Assembly: GCF_001662485.1 (NCBI RefSeq)
Contig: NZ_JMTM01000074.1
Coordinates: 1 to 64,000, forward strand
Reading direction: 5' to 3'
DNA from: Flavobacterium succinicans
GTDB lineage: Bacteria; Bacteroidota; Bacteroidia; Flavobacteriales; Flavobacteriaceae
DNA: 64,000 bases
Positions 54,634-64,000 of this stretch are shown in pieces (position 1 is the first letter of the stretch; each line of letters begins with the position of its first letter). The position numbers were made by a program, and so were the translations under genes. Below the pieces are notes generated by a model, which made no database searches, had not been told where the DNA came from, and worked only from the letters and a program-made list of their open reading frames with translations.

Positions 54634-54691
54634 GTATTCAGTGTTCAGTTTTTAGTAATCAGTAACAAACTGAACACTAAATTCTGAATAC
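54634..54691. repeat. Two-level inverted repeat in the rpoB-rpoC spacer
   Basis: GTATTCAG (54634-54641) pairs with CTGAATAC (54684-54691), and inside AGTGTTCAGTTT (54640-54651) pairs with AAACTGAACACT (54667-54678). A T-run follows at 54698-54703. It is built from the CAGTxTTCAG-type repeat seen also before hemL. It could act as a partial terminator or RNase III-like processing site between two genes normally needed in equal amounts. Confidence 0.7.
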
Positions 54692-54916
54692 TGAACGCTT
54701 TTTGAAATTAGTTTTCAGGATTTATACCCGTAACCCGTTCCGATTTTTTATGTCATTCTTAAGAATCACATAATTAGCACTTCAGAGAGAAGTTTAGAGA
54801 AGTAATTCGAGGTAATAGAGTTTAATGAATGATGAAGATTTAGTACCTACTATTTTGTCATTAATTCATAAATCTAAAATCAATTTTTAATTGCAAATAA
54901 ATCAATAGTAAAAACT

Positions 54917-57900
54917 ATGATGAACAATAGAAACAACAATAAAGATAAGAATCCTGTAAAAAGATTCAATAAAATTTCGATAGGATTAGCTTCTCCTGAA
55001 TCTATTTTGAAAGAGTCAAGAGGTGAGGTGTTAAAGCCAGAAACTATCAACTACAGAACACATAAGCCTGAGCGTGATGGACTTTTCTGTGAAAGAATTT
55101 TTGGTCCTGTTAAGGATTTTGAGTGTGCTTGTGGTAAATATAAAAGAATTCGTTACAAAGGAATTATCTGCGACCGTTGTGGTGTAGAAGTTACTGAAAA
55201 GAAAGTAAGAAGAGATAGAGTTGGACATATCAATTTGGTAGTGCCTATTGCTCATATCTGGTACTTCCGTTCTTTACCAAATAAAATTGGGTATATTTTA
55301 GGTTTACCATCTAAGAAATTAGATATGATTATTTACTACGAAAGATATGTGGTAATTCAAGCTGGTATTGCTAAAAATGCTGAAGGAGAATCTTTACAAA
55401 GATTAGATTTCTTAACCGAAGAAGAGTATTTGAATATTCTGGATAGTCTTCCAGCGGATAATCAATATTTAGATGATTTTGATCCAAATAAATTTGTTGC
55501 CAAAATGGGTGCAGAATGTATTATGGATTTATTAGCGCGTATTGATTTAGATGAATTATCTTATAGTTTGCGCCATAGTGCTAATAATGAAACGTCTAAG
55601 CAACGTAAAACTGAGGCTTTAAAACGTCTTCAAGTGGTGGAATCTTTCCGTGAGTCTAATTTGAATCGTGAGAATCGTCCGGAATGGATGATTATGAAAG
55701 TGGTTCCAGTTATTCCACCAGAATTACGTCCATTGGTACCGTTAGATGGTGGTCGTTTTGCAACTTCAGATTTAAATGACTTATATCGTCGTGTTATTAT
55801 ACGTAACAACCGTTTGAAAAGATTAATGGAGATTAAAGCTCCTGAGGTAATCTTGAGAAACGAAAAACGTATGTTGCAAGAATCGGTAGACTCTTTGTTT
55901 GATAACACAAGAAAAGCTTCTGCTGTTAAAACAGAATCAAACCGTCCGTTAAAATCTTTATCTGACTCGTTAAAAGGAAAACAAGGTCGTTTCCGTCAAA
56001 ACTTATTAGGTAAACGTGTGGATTATTCTGCTCGTTCTGTAATTGTTGTAGGACCAGAGTTAAAATTATTCGAATGCGGATTGCCAAAAGATATGGCAGC
56101 TGAATTGTTCAAACCTTTTGTCATTCGTAAATTGATTGAAAGAGGAATTGTAAAAACAGTTAAGTCGGCTAAGAAGATTATTGATAAAAAAGAGCCTGTA
56201 GTTTGGGATATTCTTGAGAATGTAATCAAAGGACATCCTGTATTACTAAACCGTGCTCCTACTTTGCACCGTTTAGGTATTCAAGCTTTTCAACCAAAAT
56301 TAATCGAAGGAAAAGCGATCCAATTGCACCCATTAGTATGTACGGCGTTTAACGCGGATTTTGATGGGGATCAGATGGCAGTTCACTTGCCATTAGGACC
56401 AGAAGCAATTTTGGAAGCGCAATTATTGATGTTAGCTTCTCACAATATCTTGAACCCTGCAAATGGTGCTCCAATTACGGTACCATCTCAGGACATGGTT
56501 TTGGGTCTTTATTATATGACCAAAGAACGTTTAACTACGCCTGAATTAACCATATTAGGTGAAGGTTTAACTTTCTATTCTGCTGAAGAGGTGAATATTG
56601 CCTTGAATGAAGGAAGATTAGAGTTGAATGCAAGAGTAAAAATTAGAGCAAAAGATTTTGATGAGAATGGTGAGTTAGTTTACAAAATCATTCAAACAAC
56701 TGCTGGACGTGTATTATTTAATGAAGTAGTACCGGAAGCAGCGGGATATATCAATGACGTTTTGACTAAGAAAAACTTAAGAGATATTATCGGTCACGTA
56801 TTAAGTTCGACTGATGTGCCTACTACAGCGGCTTTCTTAGACAATATGAAAAACATGGGGTATAAATTCGCTTTCAAAGGAGGTTTATCTTTCTCTTTAG
56901 GTGATATTAGAATTCCTGAACAAAAAACAAAATTAATCGCTGATGCAAGAGAGCAAGTAGAAGGAATTTCTGCTAACTACAACATGGGTCTTATCACTAA
57001 TAACGAGCGTTACAACCAAGTTATTGATGTTTGGACTTCTGCCAATGCTCAATTGACAGAATTAGCGATGAAAAACATTAGAGAAGACCAACAAGGATTC
57101 AACTCGGTGTATATGATGCTTGATTCTGGGGCGAGGGGTTCTAAAGAACAAATTCGTCAGTTAACTGGTATGCGTGGTTTGATGGCTAAGCCAAAAAAAT
57201 CTACTGCTGGTGGTGGAGAAATTATTGAAAACCCGATTCTTTCTAACTTTAAGGAAGGTCTTTCGATCTTAGAGTACTTTATCTCTACGCACGGTGCTCG
57301 TAAAGGTCTTGCAGATACGGCGTTGAAAACGGCTGATGCTGGATACTTAACACGTAGATTGCATGATGTTTCTCAAGACGTAATTGTTAATATTAATGAT
57401 TGTGGTACTTTGAGAGGGGTTGAAGTTTCTGCTTTGAAGAAAAACGAAGAAATTGTTGAATCTCTAGGAGAAAGAATCTTAGGACGTGTTGCATTGCAAG
57501 ATGTTATCAATCCTTTGACTACTGATATTTTAGTTCAAGCAGGACAACAAATTACAGAATCTATTGTTAAAGCCATTGAAGCTTCTCCAGTAGAAAAAGT
57601 AGAAGTTCGTTCTCCATTAACTTGTGAAGCATTAAAAGGAATTTGCGCAAAATGTTACGGTAGAAACTTAGCTACTGGTAAGATGACGCAAAAAGGAGAA
57701 GCTGTTGGAGTTATTGCTGCACAGTCTATTGGTGAGCCAGGTACACAGTTGACATTGCGTACATTCCACGTTGGAGGGGTTGCCGGAGGTATCTCTGAAG
57801 ATTCTAGTATTATTGCTCGTTTTGCAGGTAAATTAGAAATCGAGGATTTAAAAACAGTTAAAGGAGAAGATAGCGAAGGAAACTCTGTTGATATTGTAGT

Positions 57901-59227
57901 GTCTCGTTCTACTGAATTGAAATTAATCGATGAAAAAACAGGTATTTTATTAAGTACAAACAATATTCCTTACGGTTCTAGTATCTATGTAGCCGATGGT
58001 CAATCAGTTGCTAAAGGAGAGGTTATCTGTAAATGGGATCCATATAACGGGGTAATCGTTTCTGAATTTACTGGTAAAATTGAATACGAAGATTTAGAGC
58101 AAGGACAATCGTTCATGGTTGAAATCGATGAGCAAACTGGTTTCCAAGAAAAAGTAATTTCTGAGTCAAGAAACAAAAAATTAATCCCAACATTACTGGT
58201 TTACGGTAAAGATGGTGAATTGATACGTTCTTACAACTTACCAGTTGGAGCTCACTTGATGGTAGAGAATGGAGAGAAAATTAAAGCAGGTAAAGTATTG
58301 GTGAAAATCCCACGTCGTTCTTCAAAATCAGGCGATATCACGGGAGGTTTACCAAGAATTACAGAGTTGTTAGAAGCTCGTAATCCATCTAATCCAGCGG
58401 TAGTTTCTGAAATTGACGGGGTCGTTTCTTTTGGAAAAATCAAAAGAGGTAATCGTGAAATTATCATCGAGTCTAAATTTGGTGATGTTAGAAAATACTT
58501 GGTGAAATTATCAAGCCAGATTCTGGTTCAAGAAAATGACTTCGTAAGAGCAGGAGTGCCATTGTCTGATGGTGCAATTACTCCAGACGATATCTTAAGA
58601 ATCCAAGGGCCAGCTGCGGTACAACAATACTTAGTAAATGAAATTCAAGAGGTTTACCGTTTACAAGGGGTAAAAATCAATGACAAACACTTTGAGGTAG
58701 TTATCCGTCAGATGATGCGTAAAGTAAGAGTTCAAGATCCAGGAGATACTTTATTCTTAGAAGACCAATTGATTCATACCAAAGATTTCATCGTTCAAAA
58801 TGATAATCTTTACGGAATGAAAGTGGTAGAAGATGCAGGTGATTCTGCAGTATTGAAACCAGGTCAAATCGTTACTCCACGTGAGTTGCGTGACGAAAAT
58901 TCTTTATTGAAACGTACGGATAAAAACTTGGTTGTGGCTCGTGATGTTATTACAGCAACTGCTACTCCAATATTACAAGGTATTACAAGAGCATCGTTAC
59001 AAACGAAATCATTTATCTCTGCTGCTTCTTTCCAAGAAACAACTAAAGTGTTAAACGAAGCTGCTGTGGCAGGTAAGGTTGACTTGTTAGAAGGCTTGAA
59101 AGAAAACGTAATTGTAGGTCATAGAATTCCTGCAGGTACGGGTATGAGAGAGTATGACAATACTATTGTAGGTTCAAAAGAAGACTACAATGATATGATG
59201 GCTAACAAAGAAGAGTACATATACTAA
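54917..59227 (+). CDS. rpoC: RNA polymerase beta-prime subunit
   Basis: A 1436-residue catalytic subunit. The N-terminal zinc finger is [19 protein letters not shown], the catalytic magnesium loop is [16 protein letters not shown], and the second zinc site is [14 protein letters not shown] second M (M2) directly after M1 is an alternative start. The N-terminal tract is Asn/Lys-rich ([13 protein letters not shown]). Confidence 0.99.
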   Translation: MMNNRNNNKDKNPVKRFNKISIGLASPESILKESRGEVLKPETINYRTHKPERDGLFCERIFGPVKDFECACGKYKRIRYKGIICDRCGVEVTEKKVRRDRVGHINLVVPIAHIWYFRSLPNKIGYILGLPSKKLDMIIYYERYVVIQAGIAKNAEGESLQRLDFLTEEEYLNILDSLPADNQYLDDFDPNKFVAKMGAECIMDLLARIDLDELSYSLRHSANNETSKQRKTEALKRLQVVESFRESNLNRENRPEWMIMKVVPVIPPELRPLVPLDGGRFATSDLNDLYRRVIIRNNRLKRLMEIKAPEVILRNEKRMLQESVDSLFDNTRKASAVKTESNRPLKSLSDSLKGKQGRFRQNLLGKRVDYSARSVIVVGPELKLFECGLPKDMAAELFKPFVIRKLIERGIVKTVKSAKKIIDKKEPVVWDILENVIKGHPVLLNRAPTLHRLGIQAFQPKLIEGKAIQLHPLVCTAFNADFDGDQMAVHLPLGPEAILEAQLLMLASHNILNPANGAPITVPSQDMVLGLYYMTKERLTTPELTILGEGLTFYSAEEVNIALNEGRLELNARVKIRAKDFDENGELVYKIIQTTAGRVLFNEVVPEAAGYINDVLTKKNLRDIIGHVLSSTDVPTTAAFLDNMKNMGYKFAFKGGLSFSLGDIRIPEQKTKLIADAREQVEGISANYNMGLITNNERYNQVIDVWTSANAQLTELAMKNIREDQQGFNSVYMMLDSGARGSKEQIRQLTGMRGLMAKPKKSTAGGGEIIENPILSNFKEGLSILEYFISTHGARKGLADTALKTADAGYLTRRLHDVSQDVIVNINDCGTLRGVEVSALKKNEEIVESLGERILGRVALQDVINPLTTDILVQAGQQITESIVKAIEASPVEKVEVRSPLTCEALKGICAKCYGRNLATGKMTQKGEAVGVIAAQSIGEPGTQLTLRTFHVGGVAGGISEDSSIIARFAGKLEIEDLKTVKGEDSEGNSVDIVVSRSTELKLIDEKTGILLSTNNIPYGSSIYVADGQSVAKGEVICKWDPYNGVIVSEFTGKIEYEDLEQGQSFMVEIDEQTGFQEKVISESRNKKLIPTLLVYGKDGELIRSYNLPVGAHLMVENGEKIKAGKVLVKIPRRSSKSGDITGGLPRITELLEARNPSNPAVVSEIDGVVSFGKIKRGNREIIIESKFGDVRKYLVKLSSQILVQENDFVRAGVPLSDGAITPDDILRIQGPAAVQQYLVNEIQEVYRLQGVKINDKHFEVVIRQMMRKVRVQDPGDTLFLEDQLIHTKDFIVQNDNLYGMKVVEDAGDSAVLKPGQIVTPRELRDENSLLKRTDKNLVVARDVITATATPILQGITRASLQTKSFISAASFQETTKVLNEAAVAGKVDLLEGLKENVIVGHRIPAGTGMREYDNTIVGSKEDYNDMMANKEEYIY

Positions 59228-59253
59228 TTTTTAGTCATTAGTGGATAGTAATT

Positions 59254-59284
59254 AGTGATTAGTCTTTCGGCTAATCACTTTTTG
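59254..59284 (+). terminator. Terminator after rpoC
   Basis: AGTGATTAG (59254-59262) pairs with CTAATCACT (59271-59279) around TCTTTCGG and is followed by five T. Preceding bases are short repeats of the AGTNATTAGT type. Confidence 0.75.
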
Positions 59285-59335
59285 CTATTATTGAGTTACT
59301 AATCATTGTTTATTAATCGTTAAATTTTCAGTAAG

Positions 59336-59638
59336 ATGAAAGATCAACAAGAACAAATTAATATTGAGCTAGACGAGAGTATTGCAGAAGGAGTATATTC
59401 TAACTTGGCAATTATCAATCATTCCTCTTCGGAGTTTGTTTTGGATTTTGTGAGTATTATGCCTGGTTTGCCAAAAGCAAAAGTAAAGTCCAGAATAGTA
59501 TTGACGCCACAACACGCGAAACGATTAATCAAAGCCTTGGCTGATAATGTGCATCGTTTTGAGTTAGCTCACGGTGAAATTAAAGATACAGAGCAAGCGC
59601 CAATTCCTTTGAATTTTGGTCCAACAGGACAAGCTTAA
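59336..59638 (+). CDS. DUF3467-family protein
   Basis: A 100-residue protein. INIELDESIAEGVYSNLAII then FVLDFVSIMPG, KVKSRIVLTPQHAKRLIKAL match DUF3467, common in Bacteroidota and often near rpoC. Its role is unknown; the fold is probably a small beta-rich domain. It ends at a U-tailed terminator. Confidence 0.88.
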   Translation: MKDQQEQINIELDESIAEGVYSNLAIINHSSSEFVLDFVSIMPGLPKAKVKSRIVLTPQHAKRLIKALADNVHRFELAHGEIKDTEQAPIPLNFGPTGQA

Positions 59639-59643
59639 ATACA

Positions 59644-59674
59644 AAAAAGACTTCGTTAAGAAGTCTTTTTTTTT
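59644..59674 (+). terminator. Terminator of the DUF3467 gene
   Basis: AAAAAGACTTC pairs with GAAGTCTTTTT around GTTAA and is followed by further T. Confidence 0.85.
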
Positions 59675-59693
59675 GGAAATATAAGTAAAAACA

Positions 59694-59718
59694 AAAGCCA
59701 ACTTTTTGAGTTGGCTTT
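59694..59718. terminator. Bidirectional terminator, end of prfC
   Basis: AAAGCCAACT (59694-59703) pairs with AGTTGGCTTT (59709-59718) around five bases; A-rich sequence precedes it, giving U on the minus strand after prfC. Confidence 0.8.
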
Positions 59719-59724
59719 CTTGTA

Positions 59725-61314
59725 TTAATCAAATTCGGAAGTAAAAAATAATTTCACACTCGGGAATTTGCTTTGTGTCATTTGGATAGTAAAATCAGAA
59801 TCGGCAAGAAATACAAGTTGGTTGTATTTGTCTTTGGCCAAAAATTTCTGTTTGATACGCTTAAATTCTTTGAATTCCTCGTTTTTAGCATCGTCTGGTT
59901 TTACCCAACACGCTTTATGAACAGGGAAGTTTTCATAGGTACATTTTGCACCATATTCATGCTCTAAACGATACTGAATTACCTCATATTGTAGCGCGCC
60001 AACGGTTCCAATTACTTTACGATTATTCATTTCGAGTGTGAACAACTGGGCAACACCTTCATCCATTAATTGATCAACACCTTTGTCTAATTGCTTTGCC
60101 TTCAAAGGATCGGCATTATTGATGTACCTAAAGTGTTCTGGTGAAAAACTCGGAATTCCTTTGAAACTCATAATCTCGCCTTCGGTCAGCGTGTCTCCAA
60201 TTTTGAAATTTCCTGTATCGTGTAATCCCACAATATCGCCAGGATAAGAGATGTCAACGATTTCTTTTTTCTCCGCAAAAAAAGCATTGGGGCTCGAAAA
60301 TTTTAGGTTTTTCTTTTGGCGAACATGATAATAGGGCTTATTTCTTTCAAAAGTTCCCGATACAATTTTTATAAACGCCAAACGATCTCTGTGTTTTGGA
60401 TCCATATTAGCATGAATTTTAAACACAAAACCAGACATTTTCTCTTCTTTAGGATCGACCAATCTTGTTTCTGATTCTTTGGCTCTTGGCGATGGAGCGA
60501 TGGCTACAAAGCAATCTAATAACTCTCTTACCCCAAAATTATTCAAAGCCGAACCAAAAAACACCGGTTGAATTTTTCCGTCTAAATACTCTTGACGCTC
60601 AAATTTAGGGTAGACTTCATCAATTAATTCTAGCTCTTCACGAAGTTTGTCCGCAGGTTTTGCGCCGATAATTTTTTCTAATTCTGGACTTTGTACATCA
60701 GAGAAAGCAATCGTTTCTTCAATATTTTTTCGGCTATCACCGCTAAAAAGGTTAATGTTTTGTTCCCATAAATTGTAGATTCCTTGAAAATCGTACCCCA
60801 TACCAATCGGGAAACTCAATGGCGTTACAGTAAGCCCAAGTTTTTGTTCTACTTCATCCATCAAATCAAATGCGTCTTTACCCTCACGGTCTAATTTGTT
60901 AATGAAAACAATCATCGGAATGTTTCTCATTCTACAAACCGCCACTAATTTTTCAGTCTGTTCCTCGACCCCTTTCGCAACGTCAATCACCACAATAACA
61001 CTGTCTACCGCCGTTAAAGTTCGGAATGTATCCTCAGCAAAATCCTTGTGTCCAGGCGTATCCAGAATGTTGATTTTTTTATCCTTGTAATTAAAAGCCA
61101 AAACCGAGGTAGAAACCGAGATGCCTCTTTGGCGTTCAATTTCCATAAAGTCACTGGTAGCCCCTTTTTTAATTTTGTTGTTTTTAACGGCTCCTGCCTC
61201 TTGAATAGCACCCCCAAAAAGCAATAATTTTTCGGTAAGTGTAGTTTTTCCGGCATCCGGATGCGAAATGATGCCAAACGTTCTTCTGCGTTGTATTTCT
61301 TGTAAAAAACTCAT
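59725..61314 (-). CDS. prfC: Peptide chain release factor 3
   Basis: A 529-residue GTPase that recycles RF1/RF2 after peptide release. G1 is SHPDAGKTTLTEKL, G3 DTPGHKDFAEDT, G4 NKLDREG. Domains II and III follow. Length is that of RF3 and not EF-G. It has an exact -7 box upstream (61334-61341). Confidence 0.97.
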   Translation of the reverse strand: MSFLQEIQRRRTFGIISHPDAGKTTLTEKLLLFGGAIQEAGAVKNNKIKKGATSDFMEIERQRGISVSTSVLAFNYKDKKINILDTPGHKDFAEDTFRTLTAVDSVIVVIDVAKGVEEQTEKLVAVCRMRNIPMIVFINKLDREGKDAFDLMDEVEQKLGLTVTPLSFPIGMGYDFQGIYNLWEQNINLFSGDSRKNIEETIAFSDVQSPELEKIIGAKPADKLREELELIDEVYPKFERQEYLDGKIQPVFFGSALNNFGVRELLDCFVAIAPSPRAKESETRLVDPKEEKMSGFVFKIHANMDPKHRDRLAFIKIVSGTFERNKPYYHVRQKKNLKFSSPNAFFAEKKEIVDISYPGDIVGLHDTGNFKIGDTLTEGEIMSFKGIPSFSPEHFRYINNADPLKAKQLDKGVDQLMDEGVAQLFTLEMNNRKVIGTVGALQYEVIQYRLEHEYGAKCTYENFPVHKACWVKPDDAKNEEFKEFKRIKQKFLAKDKYNQLVFLADSDFTIQMTQSKFPSVKLFFTSEFD

Positions 61315-61333
61315 AGCTGCTTTAAATAGTTTG

Positions 61334-61341
61334 CAAAAGTA
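61334..61341 (-). promoter_or_regulatory. Candidate -7 box of prfC
   Basis: The minus-strand octamer TACTTTTG matches TAnnTTTG exactly, 19 bases before the start codon. Confidence 0.5.
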
Positions 61342-61408
61342 CTATTTATAAACACGAATTAAAAAAAAGCAAGTACAAATCTGTTTTTTATCGATTTAAA
61401 ATGAAAGT

Positions 61409-61529
61409 ATAGCCCAGCAAAAGAAGCATTAGGAGCAGGAAACAACTAGCTTTTTTGTGATCATCGTCCCGCTATCCGTTACAATCCCCGCAAAAAAAAG
61501 CGGGGGATTTTCACTGCTATCGGGGCTAA
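61409..61529 (-). repeat. Dispersed structured element, copy 3
   Basis: On the minus strand it begins TTTAGCCCCGATAGCAGTGA, continues AAATCC, a hairpin of CCCGC with GCGGGG around an A-run (T-run on the minus strand), then GATTGTAACGGATAGCGGGA, and ends CTCCTAATGCTTCTTTTGCTGGGCTA. The blocks and their order match copies 1 and 2, with unrelated hairpin arms. It is the clearest copy. Confidence 0.7.
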
Positions 61530-61789
61530 AGAGCCACATTTTACCTTTTTGGTTTCACTTTAAATCCGCTCAATTAATGTATGTTAATAATTTTTTGTTA
61601 ATAGTAGGGCCTATAGTTGTATTATGTCTTTGAATTGCTATTTTTGTTGGCAATTTATATGCTTTTTCTTAATAGTAATTTTTATAAACAGAATACGTTA
61701 CAATAGATACTAAGAAGTTAAAAAGTGTAATACGCAAGAAATCAACAGAGCAAAAAATAATTTAATACATACAATTTAACCTTTTTTCG

Positions 61790-63193
61790 ATGAAGTTTTT
61801 AAAATACAATTTTGTACTTCCTATTTGTTTCGTTTTAATGGCTTCTTTCGCAATGAATGCGCAAGAAGTGATCAAGGAAAAAACTACTGAGGTGGTAAAA
61901 GAAAATCCAGCCAAACGACAAAAAGTAGACGGAGTAATTGCAACCGTTGGAGATTATATAGTATTAGATTCAGATATAGATAAATCCTTTTTAGAAATCA
62001 CAGCGGCTGGTGGTTCTGTAAGTGGTGTGTCGAGATGCCAAATGCTTGGAAAGCTACTAGAAGATAAACTCTATGCGCACCAAGCCATTCAAGATAGTGT
62101 TGTAGTTTCAGACTCCGATATCAAAGGAATGATGGAAGAACGTCTTAACTATATGGTCGAGAATTTAGGTTCTATGGATAAAGTGGTAGAGATGTATAAA
62201 AAAAGCTCCGAAGAAGAACTGAGGTCTACATTTTTTGACGTGTTAAAAGAGCAAAAACTAAGCTCAGAAATGGGTAAAAAAATTGTAGATGGCGTAGAAA
62301 TCACTCCAGAGGAAGTTCGTAATTACTTTAAAGCGATTCCAAAAGCGGATTTGCCTACGTTTGGCGCCGAAATGGAAGTAGCACAAATTGTTGTTGCGCC
62401 AGTAGTAACTCAGGAAGACAAACAAAAAGTGATAGATCGTTTGAAAGGCTTCAAAAAAGAAGTTGAAGGAGGTGCCAGTTTTTCTACCAAAGCAGTTTTA
62501 TATACACAAGATCCTGACGGGCGAAGAACAGGTGGGTTTTATAAAATCAACAGAAGAACACCATTTGTTAAGGAGTTTAAAGAAGTCGCTTTCAAATTAG
62601 CAGAAGGTGAAATTTCAGAACCTTTTGAAACCTCTTTTGGGTTTCATATCATTTTAGTAGAGAAAATAAAAGGACAAGAATTAGAATTACGTCATATTCT
62701 GCTTACGCCAACCGTTTCTGAAGCATCTGTTAAAGAAGCCAAAGAAAAGATCGATTTGATTAGAAAGAGAATCGTAGATAAAGACATTACTTTCGCTGAA
62801 GCAGCAAGAACACTTTCAGATGAAAAAGAAACAAGAGCCAATGGCGGAGCTTTGATCAACCCAAAAACCCAAGACACTCGTTTTGAGTTGACCAAAATGG
62901 ATCCAAGTTTATACAGCAGAGTTTCAAATTTGAAAGACCAAGAGATTTCTCAGCCATTTATGGAAGAAGACCAAGGAAAGAAGACGTTTAAGATTATTAC
63001 CGTTACCAACAGAATCGACGAGCATACTGCTGATTATGCTAAAGATTATATCAAGATTAAAGATTTGGCTTTAAAAGAAAAACAAATCAAAGCGGTAGGA
63101 AAATGGTTTGATGAAAAGATTAAAGAAACCTATATTAAAATTATTGGAGAGTACCGTGATTGTGCCTTCACCAATAACTGGTTGAAAAAATAA
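61790..63193 (+). CDS. SurA-like peptidylprolyl isomerase (two parvulin domains)
   Basis: A 467-residue periplasmic chaperone. Signal peptide MKFLKYNFVLPICFVLMASF; an N-terminal SurA-type helical region (VDGVIATVGDYIVLDSDIDK); two parvulin domains (about residues 200-295: TQDPDGRRTGGFYKINRRTP; and about 298-400: ELRHILLTPTVSEASVKEAK). It assists outer-membrane protein folding. It ends at a strong terminator before the MoxR gene. Confidence 0.93.
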   Translation: MKFLKYNFVLPICFVLMASFAMNAQEVIKEKTTEVVKENPAKRQKVDGVIATVGDYIVLDSDIDKSFLEITAAGGSVSGVSRCQMLGKLLEDKLYAHQAIQDSVVVSDSDIKGMMEERLNYMVENLGSMDKVVEMYKKSSEEELRSTFFDVLKEQKLSSEMGKKIVDGVEITPEEVRNYFKAIPKADLPTFGAEMEVAQIVVAPVVTQEDKQKVIDRLKGFKKEVEGGASFSTKAVLYTQDPDGRRTGGFYKINRRTPFVKEFKEVAFKLAEGEISEPFETSFGFHIILVEKIKGQELELRHILLTPTVSEASVKEAKEKIDLIRKRIVDKDITFAEAARTLSDEKETRANGGALINPKTQDTRFELTKMDPSLYSRVSNLKDQEISQPFMEEDQGKKTFKIITVTNRIDEHTADYAKDYIKIKDLALKEKQIKAVGKWFDEKIKETYIKIIGEYRDCAFTNNWLKK

Positions 63194-63210
63194 TTTTTAT
63201 AAAATAAATA

Positions 63211-63250
63211 AAAAGGGTTAGTTTTATGATTTCATAAACTAACTCTTTTT
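63211..63250 (+). terminator. Terminator of the SurA-like gene
   Basis: GGGTTAGTTTTATGA pairs with TCATAAACTAACTC (one bulge or wobble), flanked by AAAA and TTTTT. Confidence 0.8.
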
Positions 63251-63267
63251 TAATTAAAACATACTTA

Positions 63268-64000
63268 TATGTCAGATGTTGATGCGATTCATGCTTTAGT
63301 CCAAAAGCGAAACCAACTCAAATCAGAGATTGCGAAAATTATAGTAGGTCAAGATGATGTGATCGATCAAATTGTGCTTTCTATTTTTTCTGGAGGGCAC
63401 GCATTATTGGTGGGCGTTCCTGGTTTGGCAAAAACGCTTATGGTGAATACTTTGGCACAAGCTCTTGGTTTGGATTTTAAAAGGATTCAGTTTACTCCAG
63501 ATTTGATGCCTTCGGATATTTTGGGAAGTGAAATTTTAGACGAAAACCGACAATTTAAATTCATTAAAGGGCCAATTTTCTCCAATATTATTTTGGCAGA
63601 TGAGATCAATAGAACTCCTCCAAAAACCCAAGCCGCTTTGTTAGAAGCGATGCAAGAACGAGCTGTAACTATTGCGGGTCATAATTATAAATTAGATTTG
63701 CCCTATTTTGTGTTGGCTACTCAAAATCCAATCGAGCAAGAAGGAACCTATCCTTTGCCTGAGGCACAGTTAGATCGTTTTATGTTTGCAATCAAGTTAG
63801 ATTATCCTTCCTTTTTGGAAGAAGTACAAGTAGTTAAAAACACAACTTCTGATGTTAAGTTAGCTATTAATTCATTATTTACAGCTGAAGAAATAATCGC
63901 ATATCAGCATTTGATTCGTCGTATTCCGGTAGCTGACAACGTGATTGAATATGCAGTTACTTTAGTGAGTAAAACGCGTCCTAATAACCCTTTGTCTAAT
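63268..64000 (+). CDS. MoxR-family AAA+ ATPase (partial at window end)
   Basis: The frame opens at the ATG at 63268 (MSDVDAIHALVQKRNQLKSE) and runs off the window without a stop, about 244 residues so far. Walker A is LLVGVPGLAKTLMVNTL, Walker B IILADEINRTPPK, and the sensor region TQNPIEQEGTYPLPEAQLDR is diagnostic of MoxR/RavA. These ATPases usually act with VWA-domain proteins and DUF58 proteins in metal-cofactor or envelope maturation; such partners may follow beyond the window. Confidence 0.93.

Larger units (their letters stand above)
61315..61789. other. 475-base intergenic region between divergent prfC and the SurA-like gene
   Basis: It holds the prfC promoter, a copy of the dispersed structured element (61409-61529) and about 230 bases of AT-rich DNA upstream of the isomerase gene. 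No ORF is supported. Confidence 0.7.

Overview
The window looks like a chromosomal segment of a Flavobacterium-type member of the Bacteroidota. The reasons are: AT-rich DNA; promoters of the TTG / TAnnTTTG type; almost no Shine-Dalgarno sequences except a striking one before rpsU; a SusC/SusD pair; a type IX secretion sorting domain; long-form HutU; group III truncated haemoglobin; and a 20-odd-residue lipoprotein style (SC/TNC/ATSC lipoboxes). No prophage, insertion sequence, CRISPR array, restriction system or toxin locus was seen. It is mostly core chromosome.

Layout. 1-8 kb (minus): aromatic amino acid hydroxylase, a repeat-rich spacer, group III haemoglobin, ilvA with an orphan IlvN-like ACT gene behind a long leader, a DUF4136 lipoprotein, and hutU behind a structured RNA-like element. 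8-20 kb: DUF5522, a small HEKIH membrane protein, a PLP deaminase, a GH73-LysM lipoprotein, hemL, nadB-nadA, an outer-membrane beta-barrel protein, and the anaerobic ribonucleotide reductase locus (nrdD, a 52-codon glycyl-radical ORF, nrdG), then a secreted glycerophosphodiesterase. 20-32.7 kb: lysS, two lipoproteins (one with a metzincin motif), twin lipoproteins, lipB, rnhB, and SusC/SusD. 32.7-45.8 kb: a type IX-secreted subtilase, putative porin, CBS-type cysteine synthase, exonuclease, DUF2851, PspC-like protein, amino acid permease, HhH protein, acyl-CoA dehydrogenase, rpsU, xerC and hpf. 45.8-59.3 kb: the translation/transcription block tRNA-Thr, tRNA-Tyr, tRNA-Thr, tuf, tRNA-Trp, secE, nusG, rplK, rplA, rplJ, rplL, rpoB, rpoC. 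59.3-64 kb: DUF3467, prfC, a SurA-like isomerase and the start of a MoxR ATPase.

The most interesting observations are regulatory or structural. (1) The IlvN-like/ilvA operon is preceded by two consecutive attenuators, each with its own isoleucine-rich leader peptide (6 Ile of 16 and 7 Ile of 17) and its own U-tailed terminator. (2) The class III ribonucleotide reductase is split: nrdD stops just after the zinc-cysteine region, and the glycyl-radical segment lies in a separate same-frame 52-codon ORF beyond a 10-bp repeat array. (3) rpsU carries a near-complete complement of the 16S rRNA 3' tail, which fits bS21 autoregulation in Bacteroidota. (4) A dispersed structured element occurs three times, with a fourth divergent copy forming a three-way-junction fold upstream of hutU.

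All calls come from reading sequence and recognising families. No database search or folding program was run, and promoter calls rest on the consensus alone.
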